Shown here: positions 16,469 through 25,522 of the stretch, one piece after another
Position numbering within the stretch: position 1 is the first letter of the stretch
How the letters are laid out: the number at the start of each line of letters is the position of its first letter
Origin: Candidatus Avimonas caecicola
Lineage (GTDB): Bacteria; Bacillota; Clostridia; Oscillospirales; Acutalibacteraceae
Length of the DNA: 42,084 bases
Assembly (NCBI GenBank): GCA_904419875.1
Contig: CAJFTG010000018.1
Location: forward strand, 10,762 to 52,845
Reading direction: 5' to 3'
The notes under the pieces: generated by a model
The model's database searches: none
Told to the model about the DNA's origin: nothing
What the model saw: the letters and a program-made list of their open reading frames with translations, nothing else
Position numbers and translations under genes: made by a program

Positions 16469-17809
16469 ATGTCCGTCACGCTGGATACCCGCTATTTGGA
16501 GGGGTTTGTCCGTCCGCATGAGCTGGGCGCCCTGCAGCCGCAGGTCACCGCCGCGCATACGATGCTGCACGAGGGGACAGGGCTGGGGAACGATTTTCTG
16601 GGATGGGTCGGCCTGCCGACCGATTACGATAAAGAGGAATTTGCCCGCATTCAGACGGCTGCCGCCCGCATCCGCAAGGATACGGACGTGTTCATCGTCA
16701 TCGGGATCGGCGGCTCGTACCTTGGGGCGCGCGCGGCGATCGAATACCTGAAGTCGGAGCGGTACAACGCCAAGCGCAAAAACACCCCCGACATTTATTT
16801 TACCGGCAACAACATCAGTTCCACGGCCCTGAGCGAACTGCTGGAAATCTGCGAGGGCCGCCGGGTTTCGGTCAACGTGATTTCAAAATCCGGCACCACC
16901 ACCGAGCCGGCGATCGCTTTCCGGGTGTTCCGGGATTATTTGGAGCGCACCGTGGGCGCCGAGGGCGCGAAAAAACGGATCTACGTAACCACCGACAAGG
17001 CCCGCGGGACCCTCAAGGGCCTCGCGGACCGGGAAGGGTACGAAACCTTCGTGGTTCCGGACGACGTGGGCGGCCGCTTCTCGGTGCTGACGGCGGTCGG
17101 CCTGCTCCCGATCGCGGTGGCAGGCTGCGACATCGAAGCCCTGATGGCCGGCGCGGCCGAAGCGCAGAGGGCGCTCTGCGACCCGGATATCGAAAAGAAC
17201 GACTGCTATCGGTATGCCGCCGCCCGCAACGTCCTGCTGCGCAAGGGCCGCGCCGTGGAGCTGATGGTGGGCTATGAACCGTGCTACCACATGATGGCGG
17301 AGTGGTGGAAGCAGCTATACGGCGAGAGCGAGGGGAAGGACGGAAAGGGGTTGTTCCCGGCCTCCGTCATTTTCTCCACCGATCTGCACTCCCTCGGCCA
17401 GTTTGTCCAGGACGGCTCCAACATCCTGTTCGAAACCGTGGTGCTGATCGACAAGGCCCGCAAGGAGCTGACCATCAAGGAGGACCCGGAGAACGTTGAC
17501 GGCCTGAACTTCCTGACCGGGAAGACGATGGATTACGTGAATAAAAAGGCGTTTGAGGGCACCGTCCTCGCCCACAGCGACGGCGGCACGCCCAGCCTGG
17601 TGATCCACGTGCCCGACATTTCGGAGGCGTCGCTGGGCTACCTGATTTATTTCTTCGAAAAAGCGTGCGCGATTTCGGGGTATCTTCTCGGGGTGAACCC
17701 GTTCGACCAGCCCGGCGTGGAAAGCTATAAAAAGAACATGTTCGCGCTGCTGGGCAAGCCCGGCTACGAGGACGAAAGGGCGGCGCTGGAAAAGCGGCTC
17801 GGCCGGTAA
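16469..17809 (+). CDS. pgi: Glucose-6-phosphate isomerase
   Basis: Interconverts glucose 6-phosphate and fructose 6-phosphate in glycolysis. The 446-residue length is that of the Firmicutes/Thermotoga-type enzyme. Visible motifs are the sugar-phosphate site [13 protein letters not shown] (78-90), [11 protein letters not shown] (137-147), the PGI signature [17 protein letters not shown] and the C-terminal signature with the catalytic lysine, [14 protein letters not shown]. Start ATG at 16469 has AAAGGAAAGGATGA upstream. It has its own promoter and a leader of about 65 bases. The spacer after it holds a hairpin (GCCGGCAGA 17854-17862 facing TCTGCCGGC 17876-17884) without a T tract. Confidence 0.96.
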   Translation: MSVTLDTRYLEGFVRPHELGALQPQVTAAHTMLHEGTGLGNDFLGWVGLPTDYDKEEFARIQTAAARIRKDTDVFIVIGIGGSYLGARAAIEYLKSERYNAKRKNTPDIYFTGNNISSTALSELLEICEGRRVSVNVISKSGTTTEPAIAFRVFRDYLERTVGAEGAKKRIYVTTDKARGTLKGLADREGYETFVVPDDVGGRFSVLTAVGLLPIAVAGCDIEALMAGAAEAQRALCDPDIEKNDCYRYAAARNVLLRKGRAVELMVGYEPCYHMMAEWWKQLYGESEGKDGKGLFPASVIFSTDLHSLGQFVQDGSNILFETVVLIDKARKELTIKEDPENVDGLNFLTGKTMDYVNKKAFEGTVLAHSDGGTPSLVIHVPDISEASLGYLIYFFEKACAISGYLLGVNPFDQPGVESYKKNMFALLGKPGYEDERAALEKRLGR

Positions 17810-17930
17810 ACGGAACCGGGAGGGCCGCCCGCCGGGACACGGCCCGGCCGGCGGCCGGCAGAGAATATCGTCCCGTCTGCCGGCGATACGACCTGCGGAC
17901 GCGGATAGTATAGATTAGGAGGAAATGAAA

Positions 17931-18344
17931 ATGGTTACTTTAATCCTCGGCAAAAAGGGTTCGGGCAAGACCAAGCGCCTGATCGACATGTGCAATGCCG
18001 CGACGGCGGAATCCAAAGGCAACGTGGTGTTTGTGGAGAAGGAAGGCATCCTGATCTACGATGTCAGTTCCAAGGCGCGCCTGGTCGTGGCGGACGAATA
18101 CGGGGTCAAAGGGTTCGAGGCATTGTACGGTTTCATTTCCGGCATGTGTGCGGGCAATTACGACATCACCGACGTTTTCGTGGATTCCACCCGGAAGATC
18201 GGCGGCAGCGATACCGAACAGTTGGCGGATTTTGTCGACAGGCTGGCCGTGCTGGCCGAGAAGGCCGGCACCCGCATGGTGCTGTCGGTTTCCGCCGACA
18301 GGAGCGAACTCCCGGAGCGGCTGGCCGCTTATGCACAGGAATGA
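17931..18344 (+). CDS. Conserved clostridial P-loop protein, function unknown
   Basis: A 137-residue soluble protein with a Walker A motif near the start (LGKKGSGKTKRL, P-loop 7-14) and a Walker B-like hydrophobic strand ending in DVFVDS (ITDVFVDSTRKI). I recognise the general pattern from unnamed clostridial proteins but know no function. The start at 17931 is chosen because AGGAGG (17917-17922) is eight bases away; the in-frame ATG at 17925 is only two bases away. A hairpin lies upstream and the next gene follows after 123 bases, perhaps in the same transcript. Confidence 0.75.
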   Translation: MVTLILGKKGSGKTKRLIDMCNAATAESKGNVVFVEKEGILIYDVSSKARLVVADEYGVKGFEALYGFISGMCAGNYDITDVFVDSTRKIGGSDTEQLADFVDRLAVLAEKAGTRMVLSVSADRSELPERLAAYAQE

Positions 18345-18467
18345 CCGCATAACGCGCGGCAGCGGAAAAAACAGGGATAATCCGGGGCAATCCCGGGAAG
18401 CCTAAGGATACGACGCGGCGGGGGCCAGGGCTCCCGCCGCCGTTTCGCACACAGGAGGACGGCCCGA

Positions 18468-19280
18468 ATGGCTATATGGTATGAAGGCAATCTCAACAAA
18501 TCGGAGAACAGGCGGGAGGAAAACGGCGTCACCTATTATGTCCGCGGCGTGCGGGAGGTGGACGGCGCACGGTATGAGCGGTACGCCGTTCAGACCCATT
18601 TCATCGAACGCGGGGAGGATTATGTCGAGGTTGTCCGCCGGTACGTCTCGCCCCTGTACAAGCCGGGGGATATCGTGACCATCAGCGAAAAGGTCGTCTC
18701 CATGTGCCAGGACAACACCGTGGAGATGAAGGACGTGAAGGTGGGATTCTGGGCGCGGTTCCTGTCCCGTTTCGCCACCCACAACGTCAACGGCATCGGG
18801 ATGGACGAGCCGTACAAGCTTCAGCTCGCCATCAACATGAAGGGGCTTCCGCTGATTCTGTGGGCCAGCTTCTGCGGGGCGGTCTGCCGCCTGTTCGGCA
18901 AACGCGGGGTGTTCTACACCATCGTGGGGCAGGACGTGTCCGGCATCGACGGCTTTTACAGCCATTCCGCGTTCGAAACCTATCACACGCTCGCGGTGCT
19001 GAATCCGAAGGAGCCGGACAAGGTATGCGCCACCATTGAGGAGGCGCTGGGCGTGGCCTGCGCGGTGGTGGACGCCAACGACATCAACGTGGAAATCCTC
19101 GGCCGCGCGCCCTCGCTGATGGACAAGCCCGCCGATTTTGTGGCGGAGCTGATCCGGGACAATCCCGCAGGGCAGGACGACGAGCTGACGCCGCTGGTCA
19201 TCAGCCGGGACATCGGGGACGCTCCGGCCCAGCCGTACGTGCCGGTAACGCCGGTGGACGGGCCGCCGCAGGGACATTAA
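18468..19280 (+). CDS. CofE-like (coenzyme F420-0 gamma-glutamyl ligase family) protein
   Basis: A 270-residue protein resembling the F420-0:gamma-glutamyl ligase fold (PF01996-like). It has the family's opening pattern THFIERGEDYVEVVRRYV, the IVTISEKVVSMCQ strand, HNVNGIGMDEPYKLQLA, VDANDINVEILG and DNPAGQDDELTPLVI near the end. True CofE adds glutamates to F420, a cofactor not expected in this kind of organism, so the substrate is probably something else. The N-terminal 25 residues and the Pro-rich tail (APAQPYVPVTPVDGPP) look disordered. ATG at 18468 follows ACAGGAGG. The upstream P-loop gene is its only near neighbour. Confidence 0.75.
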   Translation: MAIWYEGNLNKSENRREENGVTYYVRGVREVDGARYERYAVQTHFIERGEDYVEVVRRYVSPLYKPGDIVTISEKVVSMCQDNTVEMKDVKVGFWARFLSRFATHNVNGIGMDEPYKLQLAINMKGLPLILWASFCGAVCRLFGKRGVFYTIVGQDVSGIDGFYSHSAFETYHTLAVLNPKEPDKVCATIEEALGVACAVVDANDINVEILGRAPSLMDKPADFVAELIRDNPAGQDDELTPLVISRDIGDAPAQPYVPVTPVDGPPQGH

Positions 19281-19378
19281 GCTCCTGCGCACTCCCCCGG
19301 AAAGAGCGCCGCGGAGAACCGGGATTTTCGGGCAGGGGCCGCGGCGGGCGAAGCAGGCGGGGCAGACAGAGGCAGGAG

Positions 19379-19478
19379 AGCGGGGGAGAAGCGGGGGAGA
19401 AGCAGGGGAGAAGCAGAGAGAAGCCCAAAGCAGCCGGGGCAGGCGAAGCAAAGCGAAGGCGGGACAAGGCGGGACAAG
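19379..19478 (+). repeat. 11-bp and 10-bp purine-rich tandem arrays upstream of rpmF
   Basis: AGCGGGGGAGA twice, AGCAGGGGAGA, AGCAGAGAGAA (19379-19422), then looser sequence, then GCGGGACAAG twice (19459-19478). It ends 36 bases before the -35 box. Confidence 0.88.
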
Positions 19479-19514
19479 GCGAATGAGCGTAAAAGCGAAA
19501 GAGAAAGAAAATTC

Positions 19515-19543
19515 TTGACAAGGCCCGGCGGACTCTGTATAAT
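19515..19543 (+). promoter_or_regulatory. Consensus promoter of DUF177-rpmF
   Basis: Perfect TTGACA (19515-19520), 17-base spacer, perfect TATAAT (19538-19543). The leader is only about 20 bases. Confidence 0.95.
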
Positions 19544-19569
19544 ATTTGGCGTGACACTTGAGGTGGAGT

Positions 19570-20064
19570 ATGCTTTACCAGCTGAAACCGCTGTTTATGG
19601 GCGAGAGGGATTCCCTCCCCATAGACTGTGAGATGGATTTTTCCGGATTGGAGTACCAGAATGCCCGCCCCTTTCAAAGCCCGGTGAGGGTAAAGGGGGA
19701 GGTCACGGCGTCGGCCGGCGTCGTCACGCTGCGCGTGACCATCAGCACGCAGATTCACGGGAACTGCGACCGCTGCCTTGCCGCCTTCGTCCATCCGATG
19801 GAGGTGCCGGTGGAACGCATCCTGGTTTCTTCTTTGAACAATGAGGAGAACGACGAATATCTGGTGCTGGACAATGACCAGCTTCCGCTGGACGAACTGG
19901 CGGAGGAGGAATTGGTCCTGAACCTGCCGTCCAAAAACCTCTGCCGGAAAGATTGCCGCGGGCTTTGCCCGAAATGCGGACGGAATCTCAACGAGGGGCT
20001 CTGCGGCTGCCGCAGCGATACGGCCGACCCCCGTCTTGAGGTTTTGAGACAGCTTATGAACTGA
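19570..20064 (+). CDS. DUF177 (YceD-type) protein
   Basis: A 164-residue YceD/DUF177 protein, the usual partner upstream of rpmF; the family is linked to 23S rRNA or ribosome maturation but its biochemistry is unsettled. A first Cys pair (GNCDRC, 66 and 69) and a C-terminal zinc-like knuckle (CRKDCRGLCPKCG, then CGC) are present. The ATG at 19570 is taken because GAGGTGGAG sits directly upstream; a TTG at 19558 overlaps that ribosome-binding site. The rpmF gene follows after 101 bases in the same transcript. Confidence 0.9.
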   Translation: MLYQLKPLFMGERDSLPIDCEMDFSGLEYQNARPFQSPVRVKGEVTASAGVVTLRVTISTQIHGNCDRCLAAFVHPMEVPVERILVSSLNNEENDEYLVLDNDQLPLDELAEEELVLNLPSKNLCRKDCRGLCPKCGRNLNEGLCGCRSDTADPRLEVLRQLMN

Positions 20065-20165
20065 GCGGGGTTGGAATATCCACCCTCCATCCTCTCTCAT
20101 TTGGGGAGGGAGCCTCCTGCGGGGGCGCTTTTCCTCCGATTACCAGTACTAAGGAGGTGCTGACG

Positions 20166-20348
20166 ATGGCGGTACCCAAGAGAAAAACATCCAAGGCCCG
20201 GCGCGACAAGCGGCGTTCCAATGTATGGAAGCTGGAGGCCCCGGCGCTCGTGAAGTGCCCGCAGTGCGGCGAGTATAAGCGCCCGCACCGTCTCTGCAGC
20301 AGCTGCGGCTATTACAACGGCCGGCAGATTGTGAAGAAGGATGCGTAA
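20166..20348 (+). CDS. rpmF: 50S ribosomal protein L32
   Basis: Small zinc-ribbon ribosomal protein of 60 residues, starting MAVPKRKTSKARRDKRRS. The four zinc cysteines are C31, C34, C44 and C47 (CPQCG and CSSCGYY), so this is the zinc-containing version. AAGGAGG lies eight bases before the ATG at 20166; the in-frame GTG nine bases upstream is inside that site. A strong terminator follows. Confidence 0.97.
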   Translation: MAVPKRKTSKARRDKRRSNVWKLEAPALVKCPQCGEYKRPHRLCSSCGYYNGRQIVKKDA

Positions 20349-20385
20349 GCTCCCGGAATTCCGGCCTTATGCGGCAAAAGCAAAG

Positions 20386-20414
20386 TAGAGAGGGAGTGAT
20401 CCTTCTCTATTTTT
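20386..20414 (+). terminator. Intrinsic terminator after rpmF
   Basis: TAGAGAGGGA (20386-20395) pairs with TCCTTCTCTA (20400-20409) with one G-T pair and a GTGA loop, followed by TTTTT. Confidence 0.92.
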
Positions 20415-20433
20415 GTATGCGGGACAGCGGGCC

Positions 20434-20467
20434 AAGGGGACAAGGGAAACAAGGGGACAAGGGAGAC
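20434..20467 (+). repeat. 17-bp tandem duplication, purine-rich
   Basis: AAGGGGACAAGGGAAAC followed by AAGGGGACAAGGGAGAC. Each unit is itself two 8-9 bp near-repeats. It lies between rpmF and the DUF512 gene. Confidence 0.88.
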
Positions 20468-20576
20468 AGGGGAACCGCCGCGGGGGAAGGGCGCCGGAAA
20501 CCGTCTTGGGTGCGGCAGGGCGCGCCGGCCTGCGGGCGGCACAAAACGGCGGAAACCCGCCGGGAAAGGAATCGCT

Positions 20577-21875
20577 ATGGGGGTAACCATCACCGGCGTG
20601 GCGGCAGGCAGCCCGGCGGCGCGCCGCGGCATCCGGGCGGGGGACGAGCTGCTGCGGATGAACGGGCACGACATCGAGGACGTGCTGGACTACCGCTTTT
20701 ATATGGGCGAAGCGGCGCTCACCCTCACGCTTTCCCGGGAGGGGAAAAAACGGCTCCTCCGCCTGCATAAGCGGCCGGAGGAGGACCCGGGGCTGGAATT
20801 TGCCACCTACCTGATGGATGCGCAGCATTCCTGCCGCAACCGCTGTATATTCTGCTTTATCGACCAGCTTCCCCCCGGTATGCGGGAATCCCTGTATTTC
20901 AAGGACGACGATTCCCGCCTGTCCTTTCTGTTCGGCAACTATGTCACCCTGACCAACTTGAGCGAGCATGAGATCCAGCGGATAATCGCCATGCATATCA
21001 GCCCGATCAATATATCGGTGCATACCACCAACCCCGCCCTCCGCTGCCGGATGATGGGCAACCGCTTTGCCGGCGACCGCCTGGAGGTTATGCGGCGGTT
21101 CGCGGCGGCGGGGATCCGGATGGAGTGCCAGCTGGTGCTCTGCCCCGGGGTCAACGACGGGGAGGAGCTGGCCCGCACGATGGAGGACCTGGCGGCGCTG
21201 GCGCCGGCGGTGGAGAGCGTGGCGGCCGTGCCGGTGGGGCTGACCAGATACCGGCAGGGGCTTCCTGCCCTGCGGATGTACACCCGGGAGGAGGCCGCGG
21301 CCGTCGTGCGGCAGCTGGAGGCGTTCGGGGAGCGGATGCTCGCCGCGCATGGAAACCGGATTTTTTATCCGGCGGACGAATTTTACCTCCAGGCCGGCCT
21401 GCCGGTGCCGGAGGACGAAGCGTATTACGGCGATTTTTCCCAGCTTGAAAACGGCGTGGGAATGACCGCCCTGCTGAAGGCGCAGTTCCGGCGGGCCATG
21501 GAGGCCTGCACAGGGGAACCGCGGGGGAGCCGGCTCACCCTGGCCACCGGCGCTGCCGCCCGCCCTCTTTTGGAAGAGCTGGCGGGGGAGGCAAAGGCGC
21601 GGTGGCCGGCAATCCGGGCGGAGGTGGTTTCCGTGCGCAACGACTTTTTCGGGGAAACCATCACGGTGGCCGGGCTGGTGACCGGCGGCGACCTGATTCG
21701 CCAGTTGAAGGGGCGGACGGGGGAGGTCCTGGTCATTCCGGAGGTCATGCTCCGTCACGAGGGGGATATTTTCCTGGACGGCGTCTCGCGGGAGGACGTG
21801 GAGCGGGAGCTCGGCGTTAAGCTGGTGGTGTCTCCGGTGGACGGGGACGCGCTGCTGGAGGCGCTGTTCCTGTAG
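20577..21875 (+). CDS. PDZ-like / Cys-motif / DUF512 protein
   Basis: A 432-residue protein of the DUF512 family (often called putative Fe-S oxidoreductase). An N-terminal PDZ-like region (about 1-60, ITGVAAGSPAARRGIRAGDE) is followed by a radical-SAM-type motif CRNRCIFC (C86, C90, C93). A barrel-like middle with HISPINISVHTTNPALRC and the DUF512 C-terminal half come after. No substrate is known. Start ATG at 20577 has GGAAAGGAA upstream. It sits just before der with an 80-base spacer, a common clostridial order. No promoter was clearly seen after the rpmF terminator. Confidence 0.88.
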   Translation: MGVTITGVAAGSPAARRGIRAGDELLRMNGHDIEDVLDYRFYMGEAALTLTLSREGKKRLLRLHKRPEEDPGLEFATYLMDAQHSCRNRCIFCFIDQLPPGMRESLYFKDDDSRLSFLFGNYVTLTNLSEHEIQRIIAMHISPINISVHTTNPALRCRMMGNRFAGDRLEVMRRFAAAGIRMECQLVLCPGVNDGEELARTMEDLAALAPAVESVAAVPVGLTRYRQGLPALRMYTREEAAAVVRQLEAFGERMLAAHGNRIFYPADEFYLQAGLPVPEDEAYYGDFSQLENGVGMTALLKAQFRRAMEACTGEPRGSRLTLATGAAARPLLEELAGEAKARWPAIRAEVVSVRNDFFGETITVAGLVTGGDLIRQLKGRTGEVLVIPEVMLRHEGDIFLDGVSREDVERELGVKLVVSPVDGDALLEALFL

Positions 21876-21955
21876 AAGCGGGCCGGCAGGGAAACGCGGG
21901 CCGCCGGAGGCATGACCGGCGCCGCCGGGGAATAGGATGTAAGGATGGTGAGAAG

Positions 21956-23290
21956 ATGGCGCGTCCAGTCGTCGCCGTGGTGGGCCGGCCCAATGTGGGA
22001 AAGTCCACGCTCTTTAATAAACTGATCGGTCAGCGTCTGTCCATTGTCAAGGACACGCCGGGCGTTACCCGGGATCGGATTTTTGCCGAATGCGAGTGGT
22101 GCGGGCGCCGGTTCCTGCTGGCCGACACCGGCGGCATCGAACCGTATTCGGACGATGTAATTCTCTCGCAGATGCGCTGGCAGGCGCAGCTGGCGATCCA
22201 GCAGGCGGATGTGATCGTGCTGGTGACCGACCTGCGCGCCGGGGTGACCGCCAACGATGCGGACGTGGCCGCCATGCTCCAGAAGAGCGGGAAGCCGGTG
22301 GTGCTCTGCGTCAATAAATGCGACGCTGTGGGCGGGCCGCCGCCGGAGTTCTATGAATTTTACAACCTGGGGCTGGGGGACCCGATCCCGGTGTCCTCGG
22401 TGCACGGACACGGCACCGGGGACCTGCTGGACGCGGTGTGCGCCCTGCTCCCCCCTGAGGCGGAGGAGGAAGAGGAGAGCGAGGTCGTCCGGGTGGCGGT
22501 CATCGGCAAGCCGAACGCAGGCAAATCCTCCCTGATCAACCGGATTGCGGGGGAGGAGCGGGCGATCGTGTCGGACATCGCCGGCACCACCCGGGATGCG
22601 ATCGATACGCCGGTGCATAACGCCTTCGGGGACTTCGTCTTCATCGACACGGCCGGCCTGCGCCGGCGCAGCCGGGTGGACGACGCGATCGAAAAATACA
22701 GCGTGCTCCGCGCCGAGATGGCGGTGGAGCGGGCGGATGTCTGCGTGATCATGATTGACGCGACCGAGGGCTTCACCGAGCAGGACAGCAAGGTGGCCGG
22801 CATCGCCCACGAGCGGGGAAAGGCCTGCGTCATCGCGGTCAACAAGTGGGACGCGGTGGAGAAGGACGGCCGGACCATGGATGTCATGCGGAAAAAGCTG
22901 ATGAATGATTTTTCCTTCATGGCCTATGCCCCGCTGATCTTTATCTCCGCCAAGACCGGCCAGCGGCTGGACCGGCTGTTCGAGCTCATCCGGTATGTCG
23001 CCCAGCAGAACGCGATGCGGATTTCGACCGGCATGCTCAACGACGTGCTGGCGGCGGCGACCGCCCGGGTGCAGCCGCCCACCGACAAGGGCCGCCGCCT
23101 GCGGATTTACTACATGACCCAGGCGTCCACCAAGCCGCCTACCTTTGTCTGCTTCGTCAACCGGGCGGACCTGTTCCACTTTTCCTACCAGCGGTATCTG
23201 GAGAACCAGATTCGGGCGACCTTCGGGCTGGAGGGCACGCCGGTGCGCTTTGTCGTCCGGGAACGGGGGGAGACCGGCGGGAGCAAATGA
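21956..23290 (+). CDS. der: Ribosome biogenesis GTPase Der (EngA)
   Basis: Double GTPase needed to mature the 50S subunit. The 444-residue protein has two G domains. The first has the P-loop GRPNVGKS (10-17), DTPGVTRD, DTGG and NKCD (120-123). The second has GKPNAGKS (184-191), IAGTTRDAID, DTAG and NKWD (296-299). A KH-like C-terminal domain ends the protein. The second P-loop has Ala where most Der proteins have Val (NAGKS), which should be tolerated. The acidic linker EAEEEEESEVV lies between the two domains. Confidence 0.97.
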   Translation: MARPVVAVVGRPNVGKSTLFNKLIGQRLSIVKDTPGVTRDRIFAECEWCGRRFLLADTGGIEPYSDDVILSQMRWQAQLAIQQADVIVLVTDLRAGVTANDADVAAMLQKSGKPVVLCVNKCDAVGGPPPEFYEFYNLGLGDPIPVSSVHGHGTGDLLDAVCALLPPEAEEEEESEVVRVAVIGKPNAGKSSLINRIAGEERAIVSDIAGTTRDAIDTPVHNAFGDFVFIDTAGLRRRSRVDDAIEKYSVLRAEMAVERADVCVIMIDATEGFTEQDSKVAGIAHERGKACVIAVNKWDAVEKDGRTMDVMRKKLMNDFSFMAYAPLIFISAKTGQRLDRLFELIRYVAQQNAMRISTGMLNDVLAAATARVQPPTDKGRRLRIYYMTQASTKPPTFVCFVNRADLFHFSYQRYLENQIRATFGLEGTPVRFVVRERGETGGSK

Positions 23291-23379
23291 CCCGCGCGCC
23301 GAAGGGTTTCCCTCCATGGCCCCGGGCGTGATTCCGCGCCGGACGCGGCAACCATCGATCAAGGAAAGGGCGATTGCGA

Positions 23380-24099
23380 ATGCTTTCGGAGTACACGGAA
23401 TTTATCGCGGCCTGCTGGCCGTCGCTGCTGTTGACCGCGCTTTGCGCATATCTGCTCGGCAGCATCAGCTTTGCGATCATCGTCACCCGCCTGTTCTCCC
23501 ACTCGGATATCCGGGACAGCGGGAGCGGCAACGCCGGGGCAACCAATGTGCTGCGCTCCCAGGGGCCGCTGCCGGCGATCCTGACCACGGCGGGCGACCT
23601 GCTCAAAAGCGTGGCGGCGGTGCTGCTCGGGCGCTGGCTGATGGAGTCGATGAACGCGGATTTCGCGGCGGACAGCACGGCGAACATCGCGCTGATCGGC
23701 GCGTACCTGGCGGGGCTGTTCTGCATCATCGGGCATCTCAAGCCGCTGTATTTCGGCTTCCGGGGCGGCAAAGGGGTGCTGACCTCGCTGGGCATGATGC
23801 TGATTCTCGACTGGCGGGCCGCGCTGGTCTGCCTGGGGCTGTTCATCGTGGTGGTGCTCCTGTCCCGGATGGTTTCCCTCGGCTCGGTGTGCGCGGCGGT
23901 CGCCCTGCCCTTCTTTACCTACCTGTTCAGCGCGCTGGTGGATAAAAACCGCCTGTCCGACACGGTGTTCTGCACCCTGATGACGGTGTTTATCGCCCTG
24001 ATTCTGGTGTGCAAGCATATCCCGAACCTTAAGCGGATTGCCAAGGGGACCGAAAGCAGGCTTTCCTTTGGCAAAAAGGAGAAAAAGGGGGAAGAATAA
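23380..24099 (+). CDS. plsY: Glycerol-3-phosphate acyltransferase PlsY
   Basis: Membrane acyltransferase that moves an acyl group from acyl-phosphate to glycerol 3-phosphate, the first step of phospholipid synthesis. The 239-residue protein has GSGNAGATN (48-56) and GHLKPLYFGFRGGKG (118-132), the two signature loops, plus several membrane helices. The tail is very basic (KKEKKGEE). ATG at 23380 follows AAGGAAAGGG with normal spacing; the in-frame TTG at 23374 is too close. The gene pairs with gpsA downstream, which makes its substrate. Confidence 0.95.
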   Translation: MLSEYTEFIAACWPSLLLTALCAYLLGSISFAIIVTRLFSHSDIRDSGSGNAGATNVLRSQGPLPAILTTAGDLLKSVAAVLLGRWLMESMNADFAADSTANIALIGAYLAGLFCIIGHLKPLYFGFRGGKGVLTSLGMMLILDWRAALVCLGLFIVVVLLSRMVSLGSVCAAVALPFFTYLFSALVDKNRLSDTVFCTLMTVFIALILVCKHIPNLKRIAKGTESRLSFGKKEKKGEE

Positions 24100-24103
24100 G
24101 GAG

Positions 24104-24129
24104 GCCGCAGCGTTTGCGGCGGGCTTTTT
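24104..24129 (+). terminator. Terminator-like hairpin between plsY and gpsA
   Basis: GCCGCA (24104-24109) pairs with TGCGGC (24115-24120) and is followed by GGGCTTTTT. The short stem suggests partial termination, letting some transcripts reach gpsA. Confidence 0.5.
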
Positions 24130-24181
24130 CGGTTTTCCTGCGCCGGGAACCCGGCGGAAAAATACCAAGGGGGAAGGAACG

Positions 24182-25201
24182 ATGGCGGAACAGGCGCGGT
24201 TGGCGGTATTGGGCGCGGGCGGCTGGGGGACGGCCCTGGCCCTCATGGCGGACCGGTATGGACACGCGGTGTCCCTCTGGTCCCCGTTCGCGCAGGAGAT
24301 TGCCGAAATCCGGCGGTTTGACGAGCACCGGAGGCTGCTGCCCGGCGTGCCGGTGCCGCCGTCCGTCCGGCTGACCGACGACCTTTCCTGCGTGCGGGAG
24401 GCCCGGCTGGTGATTCTGGCCGTCCCCTCCTTTGCCGTTGCGGAAACGGCGGCACGGCTGCGGCCGGTGCTGACGCCGGGGACCCTGGTGGCCAACGCGG
24501 GCAAGGGGCTGGAGGCGGGCACCCACCGCCGGTTTACCCAGGTGATCGCCGAAGCGCTGCCCGCCGCCCGGGTGGCCGCGCTCTCCGGCCCCTCCCATGC
24601 GGAGGAGGTGGCGCGGGGCGTTCCCACCTCCGTGCTCAGCGCGTCGGAGGACATCGCGGCGGCGGAAGAGGTGCAGGAGCTGCTGATGAATCCCCGCTTC
24701 CGGGTGTACGCCAGCGACGATGTCGCCGGGGTGGAGCTGGGCGGCGCGCTCAAAAACGTCATCGCCCTGGCGGCGGGTATCTGCGACGGGCTGGAGATCG
24801 GGGATAATACCAAGGCGGCCCTGATGACCCGGGGCCTTGCGGAGATGGCCCGGCTGGGCATCGCCCTGGGGGCCCGGGCGGAAACCTTCGCCGGCCTGTC
24901 CGGCATGGGGGATTTGATCGTGACCTGCGGCTCCCTCCACTCCCGAAACCGCCGGGCGGGCATCCTCATCGGGCAGGGCCTCGCGCCGGAGGAGGCGGTC
25001 CGCCGGGTCGGCACGGTGGAAGGCTATCACGCCGCCCGCGCCGGCTGGGAGCTGGCGCGGTCCTGCGGGGTGGAAATGCCGATCACCGAGCAGTGCTATG
25101 CCGTCTGCTACCAGGGGCAGCCGCCGCGGGAGGCCATCTCCCGCCTGATGGAACGGCCCCGCCGGCACGAGACCGAGGCGGGCTGGCGTCCCCGCGCCTG
25201 A
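24182..25201 (+). CDS. gpsA: Glycerol-3-phosphate dehydrogenase [NAD(P)+]
   Basis: Reduces dihydroxyacetone phosphate to sn-glycerol 3-phosphate for lipid synthesis. The 339-residue protein has the Rossmann motif GAGGWG (11-16), GPSHAEEVARG, the catalytic-lysine stretch GGALKNVIALAAG and GDNTKAALMTRG followed by SGMGDLIVTC. ATG at 24182 follows GGGGGAAGGAA; a longer in-frame extension overlaps plsY and was rejected. It is the last gene of the der-plsY-gpsA run and meets the minus-strand 25577-25948 gene head to head. Confidence 0.96.
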   Translation: MAEQARLAVLGAGGWGTALALMADRYGHAVSLWSPFAQEIAEIRRFDEHRRLLPGVPVPPSVRLTDDLSCVREARLVILAVPSFAVAETAARLRPVLTPGTLVANAGKGLEAGTHRRFTQVIAEALPAARVAALSGPSHAEEVARGVPTSVLSASEDIAAAEEVQELLMNPRFRVYASDDVAGVELGGALKNVIALAAGICDGLEIGDNTKAALMTRGLAEMARLGIALGARAETFAGLSGMGDLIVTCGSLHSRNRRAGILIGQGLAPEEAVRRVGTVEGYHAARAGWELARSCGVEMPITEQCYAVCYQGQPPREAISRLMERPRRHETEAGWRPRA

Positions 25202-25295
25202 CCCGGTTGGCCCGGCTCTCGGCGGCGCTTCCGCTAATAAAAAATAGTAGAATTCCCTGCCGTTCCACACAATAAAATTTGAAAGCTAAAACGCT

Positions 25296-25331
25296 GAAAA
25301 GCCGCATAAACACTATGTTTTGCGGCTTTTC
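25296..25331. terminator. Hairpin after gpsA, possibly bidirectional
   Basis: GAAAAGCCGCA (25296-25306) and TGCGGCTTTTC (25321-25331) are exact complements with a 14-base loop. The T-run is part of the stem on either strand. Confidence 0.6.
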
Positions 25332-25522
25332 GCGTTCCTGCGTCAGCGGTCAAAAAATGCCGTTTGACGCTTTTTGACGCCCTTGCTTACAAACTCAATT
25401 TATACAGTGATATGATAGAAAATATAGAGATGGGGGAAAACCCCTGTAAATCAAGGCTTTTTCCTCACTTCTATAAACACTTGCAAAAAGTTATAAGACG
25501 TTTTCCGTTTATAAAATCAATA

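Larger units (their letters stand above)
19281..19569. other. Spacer with purine-rich arrays before DUF177-rpmF
   Basis: No gene. Almost the whole interval 19330-19500 is purine-rich on the plus strand, with an 11-bp array, a 10-bp duplication and then a consensus promoter. Confidence 0.7.

Noticed and set aside
21755-23362. Minus-strand frame of about 535 codons opposite der
   Set aside because: Der is certain from its motifs; the opposite frame is rich in His/Arg/Asp without domains.
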